DNA from: CAVTOA01 sp963736285
GTDB taxonomy: Bacteria; Actinomycetota; Actinomycetes; Mycobacteriales; QHCE01
Length of the DNA stretch: 64,000 bases
NCBI GenBank assembly: GCA_963736285.1
Contig: CAVTOA010000003.1
Coordinates: 992,001-1,056,000 of the forward strand
Direction: 5' to 3'
Shown: positions 51,769 through 60,134 of the stretch, one piece after another
Position numbering within the stretch: position 1 is the stretch's first letter
Layout of the letters: every line of letters begins with the position of its first letter
The notes under the pieces: generated by a model
Told to the model about the DNA's origin: nothing
The model's database searches: none
What the model saw: only the letters and a program-made list of their open reading frames with translations
Translations under genes and position numbers: made by a program

Positions 51769-52657
51769 GAAGCTTATTCAGTTGGGTTTAGTGGTTTGTT
51801 CTGAATGTTTGTAGCGCGAGTACTGTTTCGATAAAGCTTTTCAGTTTATAGAGTGGTCTCGGTAAACTGTTGAGAGTATTTTCCAGTTTTTGATGTGTGC
51901 TATGCAGCGTTCTACGGGTGATCGTAGTTGTGCGTGTTCTTTGTTGATTTGTTTTTCTACGTTAGATAGTTCTCGGAATTGTGGTTTTTTGATGGGTGTT
52001 TTAGCAGTGTCTGTTCCGTAGTAGCCAAGGTCGGCGTATATGCTCTTGCCTGTGAGCTTATTTTCTAAGTCCACTATTGGTAAATGCTTTCGTGTCGTGA
52101 TTTTATCCTGCTAGTGGTTTCCCGGCGCATAAATATGTTCCGTCTGTGTCGCAAGCGGTTTGAAGATTGAATCCTTTTCGTTTATGTTTTCCGGAGTATA
52201 TTCCCTGTTTGCAGCGCCAGTTCCAGGTTGGTATGAGGGTTCCATCAACCAGGCATATTTGTTCTTCTTGGATGCGTTGGTGTCGCTGCCGTGTTTCGTG
52301 ATCGAGTAGTTTTTTAATACGGACTAGCATGCGTGAAATTGTTCGAGATACAGTTGATTGGGAAACGTTAATGAATTCGCCTAGAGCGTGTTGACTCAAA
52401 TTAGTTCTCAAATATCTTAAGACAAGTAAGACACTGTCTGAAAGAGAAAGGACTTTCCTGTTATTTGGGTCCGAGAATTCTGTGCCGTATCTTTTTTCAT
52501 ACCGGGTTATGATCTCGTTTTCCTGATCGCATGTGAGGCCTGTGCTAGAATTAGTTTGCAACGGTTTTCCTTATCCTATTATGCTTTATTTTGCGATAAC
52601 ATAATAGCAAGGAGAACCGTTGCTTTTTATTTACCTAAACCCAACTGAATAACCTTC
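51769..52657 (-). mobile_element. IS5-like insertion sequence, copy 1 (inactive)
   Basis: 889 bp, with imperfect terminal inverted repeats beginning GAAGCTTATTCAGTTGGGTT on the left and ending in AACTGAATAACCTTC on the right, and a 3-bp target duplication AGT on each side. Same length and about 95 percent alike to copy 2 by eye, in opposite orientation. Confidence 0.9.
51841..52561 (-). pseudogene. Transposase of IS copy 1, inactivated
   Basis: DDE transposase of IS5 type. The N-terminal part to 52103 is open (helix-turn-helix INVSQSTVSRTISRML and catalytic LVDGTLIPTW). There the codon that is TCA in copy 2 is TAA, a stop, and about 30 bases later there is one extra T that shifts the frame. 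The rest with the last catalytic Glu (RSPVERCIAHIKNW) is in a separate frame. Confidence 0.9.
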
Positions 52658-52959
52658 AGTGTTTGACGGGGTAGAGGAGTCTACGTTCAAGCAGCGGGGC
52701 CGTATTAATGATGAGCATGTTTGGTGGCCGGATGTAGCTAGGGATTTGTCACGAAGAGCAGCCGTTTGTCGTGTGGTGCAACGTCAACCGGCAGGTTCGC
52801 GAAGATGCGTCTGATGAAGTAAGCGAAATCGAATACAACCTCGAGCCTGTCTCCAGACAGATGGCCGACTCCATTGTGGAGCCGCATAATTGCGGGCATA
52901 AACCGTTCGAGTGTGAACACCGCGCTCGGAAGGCGGTCTTCTGGGAGATACCGGCTTAG
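52658..52959 (+). pseudogene. 3' remnant of the unknown gene after IS copy 1
   Basis: Right of the IS the frame reads on as FDGVEESTFKQRGRINDEHV and WWPDVARDLS, then shifts to a second frame, WCNVNRQVREDASDEVSEIE to AVFWEIPA, ending at 52959. From 52917 a third frame (GGLLGDTGLEPHSEPWNFHV) leads without a stop into the methyltransferase gene, so these pieces may once have been one long gene. No family recognised. Confidence 0.45.
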
Positions 52960-53009
52960 AACCACACTCAGAACCGTGGAATTTTCATGTCATTGACCTT
53001 GCCCTTCAG

Positions 53010-54317
53010 TTGAAAAGGCATGGGGTAATTGATGATGCAAGTATTCCCGGGCGAAGCTTTACGATCGTTCCAAAAAGCTCTTGCATCAAACAGGTGAGTC
53101 AACTTGTTGATGACATCGCACTCAAACATCCAAGTAGCATTGTTAAATCAGGCGGCAATGTTGTCTACGTGCCGGACGTTCCTATGGCGATGCTCGGGTT
53201 GCGTGAACATCCGGAGCGTGCAGACCATATAAAAGACGGTGTTGTGCTTATTAAAAACGGTGAACCCAGCATGGCCGCTATTCGTGCTGCCGCTTTGCAA
53301 AATCCACTCTGTACGAAGGCAACACACCTCTGGCTCTGCTCTCAGGAAGACCTAGAGGACGACGACGAATGTTTTGCGCTTGCTAAGGCAGCGGGATATG
53401 CGCGTCAAGCGACCTATCACACCTATGTGGCTGACCCCAGCGAGTTACCTCCGGGGTTGATCGGGCTCCATATTGCGCGATCATTAAAAAGAGCATGCAA
53501 CGAATATCGGGAAATTCTTGAGAAACAAGGAAGCTTCGATAAGCAAGACCCTCGTGAATATCAGAAGCAATACGCGCGGGGTGTCTTAGAGTCCGATAAA
53601 CGAACTTTGGATTTTCTCGCCGAGTATGCGCCCAAGTCTGGAGTGGAAATCGCCGAAGGGGAATACGCCGCGGACGTAAGCTTCAATGGAGTGGCGATGA
53701 CAATTTTGCCTTTTCTGCCGCAAGTCCGTGATGGCGCCCATGTTGAGTTGCGTGACTATGCAGATGATTCGCATGCCTTCACCCGAGATGCCGTCCGGCG
53801 TGGTGGCGCTTCCAGTCAGGGTGTCCCGTTAGGAACTGCAAACCAGGAACGCATTTTGCGATGGGCGGAAGGATCTCGTTATCGTGCACAAGCGGTACGA
53901 TTGTTTCGTATGGTGCGTATGGAGGGTGTACGCCAGGGGCCATTGCAGGAGCTAGAGGCTGAGGGATACAAAGCGCTATTCTCTGGGTTCGCTGCTGGAT
54001 CATTTGAGCTCACCAAAGGGGAGTTTCAAGACACATTCAACACTTTTGCCAACGCTCTGGTTCCCGGCGGTCATCTGCTTGCGTGCATAGTTAAGGGTGC
54101 TAAGGACAACGCTTGGGAAAGAAGCGGCCAGCGGTACTTCACTCCGCGTGTTGACGAAAATGTCGTCAGCGAAGCGGTGGTCAATAGTGGCTTAGAGATC
54201 GGAATGATCGACACGATCGAAGTTGGATTTCGACCCGGCGTCGGAACAATTGTTTTACACGCCCGAAAGCCTGCGCCCTCTCCGGAACGTGACGACCGGA
54301 TAGTGCGCGCTGGGTAG
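53010..54317 (+). CDS. SAM-dependent methyltransferase-like protein (NNMT/PNMT/TEMT type)
   Basis: A 435-residue protein. The C-terminal 250 residues look like the NNMT/PNMT/TEMT methyltransferase fold: AADVSFNGVAMTILPFLPQV at the place of the SAM loop (without the usual Gly-x-Gly), then SGFAAGSFELTKGEFQDTF and ANALVPGGHLLACIV before the last strand. The first 180 residues are of unknown fold. The TTG start is weak and has no ribosome site; the frame is open from 52917, so the gene may be the end of a longer broken gene. It lies between the two IS copies and has a lower GC content than core genes. The family call is by pattern only. Confidence 0.6.
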   Translation: MKRHGVIDDASIPGRSFTIVPKSSCIKQVSQLVDDIALKHPSSIVKSGGNVVYVPDVPMAMLGLREHPERADHIKDGVVLIKNGEPSMAAIRAAALQNPLCTKATHLWLCSQEDLEDDDECFALAKAAGYARQATYHTYVADPSELPPGLIGLHIARSLKRACNEYREILEKQGSFDKQDPREYQKQYARGVLESDKRTLDFLAEYAPKSGVEIAEGEYAADVSFNGVAMTILPFLPQVRDGAHVELRDYADDSHAFTRDAVRRGGASSQGVPLGTANQERILRWAEGSRYRAQAVRLFRMVRMEGVRQGPLQELEAEGYKALFSGFAAGSFELTKGEFQDTFNTFANALVPGGHLLACIVKGAKDNAWERSGQRYFTPRVDENVVSEAVVNSGLEIGMIDTIEVGFRPGVGTIVLHARKPAPSPERDDRIVRAG

Positions 54318-54465
54318 TCAAGCTCAACCGGATGATCATTCTCATGTATTTGTGCGAGCCGAAGAGAGGAAAAGTGCCGACTGGTAGGTAAATGTCTTCT
54401 GTGGAATCTACTCGGGATTAGGATTCGCTCGTTGCCCTGGTATTCGACAGAAGGGTGTTCTCATC

Positions 54466-54519
54466 ATGGCTGACGGTAGTGGTTCCCAGAAAAGAAAGAC
54501 AAACAGTTCTTCTTTCTAA
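54466..54519 (+). CDS. Possible 17-residue peptide
   Basis: ATG with GACAGAAGGG upstream and a 17-codon frame MADGSGSQKRKTNSSSF. It lies between the methyltransferase gene and the end of the convergent oxygenase gene, whose stop it overlaps. Hydrophilic, no hydrophobic segment. Could be a chance frame; it is listed since a ribosome site and position are suggestive. Confidence 0.25.
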   Translation: MADGSGSQKRKTNSSSF

Positions 54520-55084
54520 GAGAGAAAATCTTTAGATAGACCAAACTGTTGATGGTTATTGATAATTCTTTTCTGAATGTCTAGTTCACGATTCTCGTCA
54601 TTGACAATAAATGGTGGAATCGTAGTTTTAATATCAGGGTTAACGAAATACATGATGGATTTCCTATTGACATTACCGTGGTTACGTGCCTGGTGGTAAA
54701 GTGGTTGGATCTCCCCGCCGGTCATATCTGTCATGACACTACCCGGCATGACAAGTACTTCATCAGGGCTAATCGTAAAAGGCTTTACATCATCTTTGAA
54801 AATTCCTTCTAATCCGGGTGAGTTTGTCGAAATAACTGTCAGAAAAACCGCATCTTCATGTGCATGTTGTAATAGCTCATTGGTGGTTGGGGTGCCAAAC
54901 GAATTTACCTGCATTACTGATGCTTCTTCAAATGGCAGAGTATGTCGATAGTGATAATACGATTGTATGCTTTCCAACAAGTGAGTAGTAATGTCAGCTG
55001 CCACAGATCGATACTCCTCAAAAGCTTCTAGAAAAGAACCAATCTCGTCATTATGAGGAATACGGTCGCGCTTATCTTTCCAGT
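54516..55084 (-). pseudogene. C-terminal half of a 2-oxoglutarate/Fe(II)-type oxygenase, cut by IS copy 2
   Basis: The open frame runs from the IS edge (WKDKRDRIPHNDEIGSFLEA) to 54516. The iron ligands are seen: His and Asp in QHAHEDAVFLTV, the distal His in PLYHQARNHG, and the Arg-x-Ser of NRKSIMYF that binds 2-oxoglutarate. GLEGIFKDD is typical of the isopenicillin N synthase-like group. The N-terminal half is on the other side of the IS (55977-56259). Removing the IS and one AGT copy restores the frame exactly (FLY-WKDK). Confidence 0.85.
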
Positions 55085-55120
55085 GAAGGTTATTCAGTTG
55101 AGTTTAGGTAAATAAAAAGC

Positions 55121-55182
55121 AACGGTTCTCCTTGCTATTATGTTATCGCAAATTAAAGCATAATAGGATAAGGAAAACCGTT
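55121..55182 (+). promoter_or_regulatory. Hairpin masking the transposase ribosome site
   Basis: Left arm 55121-55142 (AACGGTT, TCCTT, TATTATG) is complementary to right arm 55159-55182 (CATAATA, AAGGA, AACCGTT). The right arm contains the AAGGA ribosome site and the TTG start. An RNA read through from outside would hide the site; one started inside, near TATTAT/TTATCG, would not. Confidence 0.6.
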
Positions 55183-55954
55183 GCAAACTAATTCTAGCAC
55201 AGGCCTCACATGCGATCAGGAAAACGAGATTATAACCCGGTATGAAAAAAGATACGGCACAGAATTCTCGGATCCAAAGAACAGGAAAGTTCTTTCTCTT
55301 TCAGACAGTGTCTTACTTGTCTTAAGATATTTGAGAACTAATTTGAGTCAACACGCTCTAGGCGAATTCATTAACGTTTCCCAATCAACTGTATCTCGAA
55401 CAATTTCACGCATGCTAGTCCGCATTAAAAAACTACTCGATCACGAAACACAGCAGCGACACCAACGCATCCAAGAAGAACAAATATGCCTGGTTGATGG
55501 AACCCTCATACCAACCTGGAACTGGCGCTGCAAACAGGGAATATACTCCGGAAAACATAAACGAAAAGGATTCAATCTCCAAACCGCTTGCGACACAGGA
55601 GAAACATATTTATGCGCCGGGAAACCACTAGCAGGATCAACTCACGACACGAAAGCATTTACCCATAGCGGACTAGAAAATAAGCTCACAGGGAAGAGCA
55701 TATACGCCGACCTTGGCCACTACGGAACAGACACCGCTAAAACACCCATAAAAAAACCACAATTCCGAGAAATATCGAACATAGAAAAACAAATCAACAA
55801 AGAACACGCACAACTACGATCACCCGTAGAACGATGCATAGCACACATCAAAAACTGGAAAATACTCTCAACAGTTTACCGAGGACCACTCTATAAACTG
55901 AAAAGCTTTATCGAAACAGTACTCGCACTAGAAACATTCAGAACAAGCCACTAA
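55181..55954 (+). CDS. IS5-family DDE transposase
   Basis: A 257-residue transposase. An N-terminal helix-turn-helix (INVSQSTVSRTISRML, about residues 66-81) is followed by the DDE_Tnp_4-like catalytic domain: Asp in CLVDGTLIPTW, Asp in GSTHDTKAF, Glu in RSPVERCIAHIKNW. AAGGA is 6 bases before the TTG start. Codon use is strongly AT-biased compared with neighbours, a sign of recent arrival. Confidence 0.92.
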   Translation: MQTNSSTGLTCDQENEIITRYEKRYGTEFSDPKNRKVLSLSDSVLLVLRYLRTNLSQHALGEFINVSQSTVSRTISRMLVRIKKLLDHETQQRHQRIQEEQICLVDGTLIPTWNWRCKQGIYSGKHKRKGFNLQTACDTGETYLCAGKPLAGSTHDTKAFTHSGLENKLTGKSIYADLGHYGTDTAKTPIKKPQFREISNIEKQINKEHAQLRSPVERCIAHIKNWKILSTVYRGPLYKLKSFIETVLALETFRTSH

Positions 55955-55976
55955 ACCCAACTGAATAACCTTCAGT

Positions 55977-56259
55977 ACAAAAATGAATCATTTAGGTCGG
56001 GCGTGTCTGGACTGGTATGTGCATATTTGTATGGGCGATACCCAACGTTTCTGCTTGGGATGGAATAACGAAGCATTGTGCTCGAATCCGCCACAAAGAA
56101 CATCGTCGCTTCTTTGTAGAGATTCTCTAATGCTTCTGCTTGGGTGCTATTAAGCTGAACGAGAGCAAAACCCTTCGAAAGGATTTGCGCAAATGGCGAG
56201 ACTGATTCTTTAGCTTGTGATTTTTGGTCCTTCATAAGAATTTTATTGTATACGAACAT
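55977..56259 (-). pseudogene. N-terminal half of the IS-interrupted oxygenase
   Basis: Frame from ATG at 56259 (or ATG at 56235) to the IS edge. FAQILSKGFALVQLNSTQAE, FFVADSS and NVGYRPYKYAHTSPDTPDL are typical of the N-terminal domain of isopenicillin N synthase-like oxygenases. It reads into LNDSFLY at the IS and continues on the other side as WKDKRDR. Confidence 0.82.
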
Positions 56260-56310
56260 CTAACGATATGTGGTCGTCGGCAGAGAACTAGTGAGATCTG
56301 GTAAGAGGTT

Positions 56311-56742
56311 ATGAACGCTAATGATGCAAGGGCCAATATGGATGGTTCCGTAAACTGGCCTACGTTGCGGCAGGCCGCGGTTGAGGTGATGCGGCGTGCA
56401 TATGTGCCTTATTCAGGGTATCCGGTTGGTGTGGCTGGGCTCGTCGATGACGGGCGCATTGTCGTTGGTTGCAATGTGGAGAACGCCAGCTATGGCGTCA
56501 CGTTATGCGCTGAGTGCGGCTTGGTGTCTGCGTTGCATGCCAGTGGTGGCGGTCGGCTAGTTGCGGTGGCGTGTGTCGATCAACGCGGCCACGCTTTGAT
56601 GCCGTGCGGCCGGTGCCGTCAACTGCTGTGGGAACACGGTGGCGCTGACTGCCTACTCGCGACACCTGGCGGGGTGCGGCCCATGCGTGAGGTCTTGCCG
56701 GATGCGTTCGACGCTGAGGATCTGCGTACGATCGCCGAGTGA
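56311..56742 (+). CDS. cdd: Cytidine deaminase
   Basis: A 143-residue zinc enzyme that deaminates cytidine and deoxycytidine. Zinc ligands and catalytic Glu are in TLCAECGLVSAL and MPCGRCRQLLWE. NASYGVT and AYVPYSGYPVG are typical. The first 20 residues are extra; ATG at 56338 is an alternative start. The stop overlaps the GTG of deoA. Confidence 0.94.
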   Translation: MNANDARANMDGSVNWPTLRQAAVEVMRRAYVPYSGYPVGVAGLVDDGRIVVGCNVENASYGVTLCAECGLVSALHASGGGRLVAVACVDQRGHALMPCGRCRQLLWEHGGADCLLATPGGVRPMREVLPDAFDAEDLRTIAE

Positions 56743-58022
56743 GTCTTACCGCGGTAGAGGTCATTCGCGCTAAGCGCGACGGGCATTCGCTTTCAGCCGA
56801 GCAGATCGACTGGGTCGTCGACGCCTATGCCCGGGGTGCGGTCGCCGACGAGCAAATGTCGGCGTTGGCGATGGCCATTGTGCTTAACGGCATGGATCGC
56901 ACCGAGACACGTCGGTGGACTATGGCCATGCTTGACTCTGGCTCCCGGATGGACCTCAGCAGCGTCGAAAGCCCCACTGTGGACAAACATTCCACCGGTG
57001 GAGTGGGCGACAAAATCACCTTGCCACTTGCACCGTTAGTTGCTGCGTGCGGCGCCGCTGTGCCGCAGTTGTCGGGGCGGGGGCTTGGGCACACTGGCGG
57101 CACGCTCGACAAATTGGAGTCCATACCTGGCTGGCGAGCACAGCTCAGCCACGACGAATACCTGCGTCAACTTAGGGACGTAGGGGCGGTGGTGTGTGCC
57201 GCAAGCGACACTCTCGCACCCGCCGATCGCAAGTTGTACGCATTGCGCGACGTCACGGGCACGGTCGAGTCGATCCCGCTGATCGCCAGTTCGATCATGA
57301 GCAAGAAGCTCGCCGAAGGTGCGCAGGCGCTGGTGCTTGACGTCAAGGTCGGGTCAGGTGCGTTTATGAAAGACGCTGCCAGTGCCCGAGAGCTCGCCGA
57401 GACTATGGTCGAGATTGGCACCTCGCAGGGCATGCACACCCGAGCATTACTGACCAATATGGACACACCATTGGGGCGCTGCGCCGGCAATGCGTTAGAG
57501 GTGGGCGAGACGCTCGAGGTGCTTGCCGGGGGCGGCCCGGCCGACGTGGTGGAGCTGACGTTGGCTCTCGCGCGCGAAATGCTCGACGCGGCCGAAGTGT
57601 CTGATGTGGAACCCGAACGTGCTTTGGCGGACGGTCGCGCGATGGACGCCTGGCGGCGAATGATTCTGGCGCAAGGCGGCGACCCCACGGCACCGTTGCC
57701 GGTTGCGAAGGAAAAAGAGCTGGTCCGCGCGCGATCCAGCGGTGTGCTGACGGAACTTGATGCCTATGCGGTGGGCGTGGCCGCGTGGCGGCTAGGAGCG
57801 GGTCGCGCGCGGAAAGAAGAGTCGGTGTCGGCTAGCGCCGGCGTCGTCATGCTGCGCAAACCGGGTGAGCGGGTAGAGGCTGGCGAACCGCTGTTGGAGC
57901 TGCATACCGACGAGCCCGAACGGATTCCGCCGGCAATAGCCTCACTGACAGATGCCGTCATGATCTCCGATCATCCACCCACATCGACGCCGTTGGTATT
58001 GGCGCGAATAGGGGCGGAATAG
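56739..58022 (+). CDS. deoA: Thymidine phosphorylase
   Basis: A 427-residue pyrimidine nucleoside phosphorylase that frees thymine and deoxyribose 1-phosphate. The signature SGRGLGHTGGTLDKLESIPGW is at about residues 112-132, with KHSTGGVGDK (phosphate loop) at 83-92 and SSIMSKKLAEGAQALVLDVK further on. The GTG start overlaps cdd. It works with Cdd, Add and DeoC in salvage. Confidence 0.96.
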   Translation: MSLTAVEVIRAKRDGHSLSAEQIDWVVDAYARGAVADEQMSALAMAIVLNGMDRTETRRWTMAMLDSGSRMDLSSVESPTVDKHSTGGVGDKITLPLAPLVAACGAAVPQLSGRGLGHTGGTLDKLESIPGWRAQLSHDEYLRQLRDVGAVVCAASDTLAPADRKLYALRDVTGTVESIPLIASSIMSKKLAEGAQALVLDVKVGSGAFMKDAASARELAETMVEIGTSQGMHTRALLTNMDTPLGRCAGNALEVGETLEVLAGGGPADVVELTLALAREMLDAAEVSDVEPERALADGRAMDAWRRMILAQGGDPTAPLPVAKEKELVRARSSGVLTELDAYAVGVAAWRLGAGRARKEESVSASAGVVMLRKPGERVEAGEPLLELHTDEPERIPPAIASLTDAVMISDHPPTSTPLVLARIGAE

Positions 58023-58030
58023 ATTCACCG

Positions 58031-58933
58031 TTACCGGTATTCGTCGGCGGGCTCTTTATCGCCCTGAACGACCTCGGCAAAGTATCGACCCCAGTCAGGT
58101 TGGCTCCCGTCGGCGTCAATAAATCCGTACTCGCGCGAAAGTTCCCATGTGGACAATGACCGTCCACTCCAACGGGCGACCAAGGGGTCGGCAGCCAAGG
58201 CGGCAACCGCGCGCCCGATGTAGGTAGGGGATTCTGACGCGATGAAGTGCGGGCTGGCGGCCGCTCCGTCACGCCAGTTCTCTTCTGTGACACCAAATAG
58301 ATCCAACATTGCTTCGGAGCGAAGAAATCCTGGGGTAAGCGCGAGTGCGGTGACGCGGTGTGGTCGCAAATCCACTGCCTGCGCCTGCGCGAGCCGAATC
58401 ACAGATATTTTGGCGAGATCGTAGAAAAGCGATCCGCGATAGTCGGTGTCCCGGGTGCCGTCAGTGACTTCGATGATGAGCCCTGAATTGCACGCCGTCA
58501 TCAGCGGCGCCGCAAACCAGCTGGTAATGATGTGAGTGTTGATGGCTTGTTCCAACAGCGTCAGGCCATTTGTCAGCGAGTGCTTCCAAAAAGGAGTGTC
58601 CCATTCGGTGAGGGGGTCGCCACCCCAAATGTCGTTCACCAGAATGTTGAGCTGGCCGGCCTGCTCGGCATCGATGCGTTTGATCAGCCGTTGTACTTGT
58701 GCGCGGTCGCTGTGGTCAACCCGCACTGCTATGCCATGCCCACCCGCCTCGGTGACGAGCTCGGCGGTTTGCTCGATGGTTTCGGGGCGATCCATAGGCG
58801 ATCGGTGCACCCGGGTGCTGCGACCAGTGACATACACGGTGGCGCCAGCTGCTCCTAATTGGACTGCGATCCCTCGGCCGGCACCCCGGGTCGCGCCGGC
58901 CACCAGAGCTACCTTCCCGTGCAAACCACTCAC
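58031..58933 (-). CDS. Short-chain dehydrogenase/reductase
   Basis: A 300-residue SDR. The coenzyme loop is GATRGAGRGIA (about residues 13-23), the Arg of GRSTR suggests NADP, and the catalytic Tyr-x-x-x-Lys is FYDLAK. The usual NNAG is NDIWGG. DGTRDTDYRGSLFYDLAK is like a group of actinobacterial SDRs of unknown substrate. The C-terminal 60 residues are longer than classical SDRs. GAGGAAG precedes the GTG start. Confidence 0.88.
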   Translation of the reverse strand: MSGLHGKVALVAGATRGAGRGIAVQLGAAGATVYVTGRSTRVHRSPMDRPETIEQTAELVTEAGGHGIAVRVDHSDRAQVQRLIKRIDAEQAGQLNILVNDIWGGDPLTEWDTPFWKHSLTNGLTLLEQAINTHIITSWFAAPLMTACNSGLIIEVTDGTRDTDYRGSLFYDLAKISVIRLAQAQAVDLRPHRVTALALTPGFLRSEAMLDLFGVTEENWRDGAAASPHFIASESPTYIGRAVAALAADPLVARWSGRSLSTWELSREYGFIDADGSQPDWGRYFAEVVQGDKEPADEYR

Positions 58934-59016
58934 TACGCTTCCTCACAACCGTCTCATGCGCGTCCGGACAGTTAGGACGATTCCACGTGGTTAGAGCATT
59001 TAAACGGTATTGAATC

Positions 59017-59022
59017 TATTGT
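59017..59022 (+). promoter_or_regulatory. Putative -10 box of add
   Basis: TATTGT followed by 7 bases and ATG at 59030; leaderless layout. Confidence 0.4.
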
Positions 59023-59029
59023 GTGTGGC

Positions 59030-60121
59030 ATGTCTGAAACTGTGACCACGCCAACACTGGACGAGATTATTCGTGCGCCCAAAGTGCAACTCCATAGCCA
59101 TTTGGACGGTGCGCTGCGTCCGGAGACCCTCATCGAGCTGTCAAAAAAGGCCGGTTTGACGTTGCCCGAGACGGATCCGGAACGGCTGCGGAAGCGATTT
59201 AGGGCCAATGCCGACTCCGGTTCCTTGGTCAAATATCTCGAGGCATTCGATGCCACTGTCGCCGTGATGCAAACTCCCGGGGCGATCCACCGAATAGCTG
59301 CCGAATACGTGCAGGATCGGGCGGCGGAGGGCATCGTCTACGCCGAAGTGCGGCTGGCGCCCGAGCAACACCGCAAACGCGGTCTCATGCTCGAACAGGT
59401 AGTGGATGCGTTGCTGGCCGGAGTGCACGACGGCGAAAGGAAGGCCGCCGCCGCTGGCCGGAAGATCCGGGTAGGCGTCTTACTCGACGCGATGCGGCAA
59501 AACCCCGACTCTGCGGTTGGGCTGCGGGTAGCAGAGCTTGCTGTGGCCAATCGCGACGCGGGCGTGGTCGGATTCGACATCGCTGGACCAGAGCTGGGCT
59601 TCCCGGCGGATAGCCAGCGCAACGCGTTTGCCTATCTGCGAGAGCACAAAATGCCGTTTACGATCCATGCCGGTGAAGCGGACGGTGTGGCAAGTATCGC
59701 AACCGCGCTACAGCTTGGCGCTCGCCGCCTTGGCCATGGGGTTCGCATCATCGAAGACATCGATCTTTCCGGTTCCGAACCGCGGCTAGGAGTAGTCGCT
59801 CAACAGGTGCGAGACAACGGCATCGTGTTGGAGATGTGCCCTACGTCCAATGTTCAGACGCATGCGATTCCGATGAGATCTATGGCGGACTATCCATTTC
59901 GGATGCTCGACCAGCTCGGGTTTGCCGTCACCATTAACTGTGACAACGAACTGGTGAGCGATGTGTCGCTGCCGGGCGAGGTTCAGCTGATGTGTCGAGA
60001 GTGTGGCTACGGACTGCGCGACGTTCAGCGGTTTACTGAGAACGCGGCGCTGGGGGCATTTTTGTCCGATGTAGACAAGGCTGCTCTCTTGGCGACTGTT
60101 ACCGCTGCGGGCGGCGTATAA
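59030..60121 (+). CDS. add: Adenosine deaminase
   Basis: A 363-residue zinc enzyme that turns adenosine and deoxyadenosine into inosine forms. Zinc ligands and active-site residues are in QLHSHLDGALRPETL, IHAGEADG (His and Glu), RRLGHGVR and the Asp pair region NCDNELVSD. ATG at 59030 is chosen for the TATTGT box 7 bases upstream; GTG at 59021 is in frame. It is a single-gene unit ended by two palindromes. Confidence 0.95.
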   Translation: MSETVTTPTLDEIIRAPKVQLHSHLDGALRPETLIELSKKAGLTLPETDPERLRKRFRANADSGSLVKYLEAFDATVAVMQTPGAIHRIAAEYVQDRAAEGIVYAEVRLAPEQHRKRGLMLEQVVDALLAGVHDGERKAAAAGRKIRVGVLLDAMRQNPDSAVGLRVAELAVANRDAGVVGFDIAGPELGFPADSQRNAFAYLREHKMPFTIHAGEADGVASIATALQLGARRLGHGVRIIEDIDLSGSEPRLGVVAQQVRDNGIVLEMCPTSNVQTHAIPMRSMADYPFRMLDQLGFAVTINCDNELVSDVSLPGEVQLMCRECGYGLRDVQRFTENAALGAFLSDVDKAALLATVTAAGGV

Positions 60122-60134
60122 CGCCCCCTTGTTT

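Larger units (their letters stand above)
55085..55973 (+). mobile_element. IS5-like insertion sequence, copy 2 (intact)
   Basis: 889 bp with terminal inverted repeats GAAGGTTATTCAGTTGAGTT on the left and the matching AACTGAATAACCTTC on the right. AGT is duplicated at 55082-55084 and 55974-55976. It interrupts the oxygenase gene. The transposase frame is whole. Confidence 0.93.

Noticed and set aside
58536..58994. 152-codon frame antisense to the SDR gene
   Set aside because: Shadow of the conserved SDR frame, Cys/Pro/Arg-rich, no motif.
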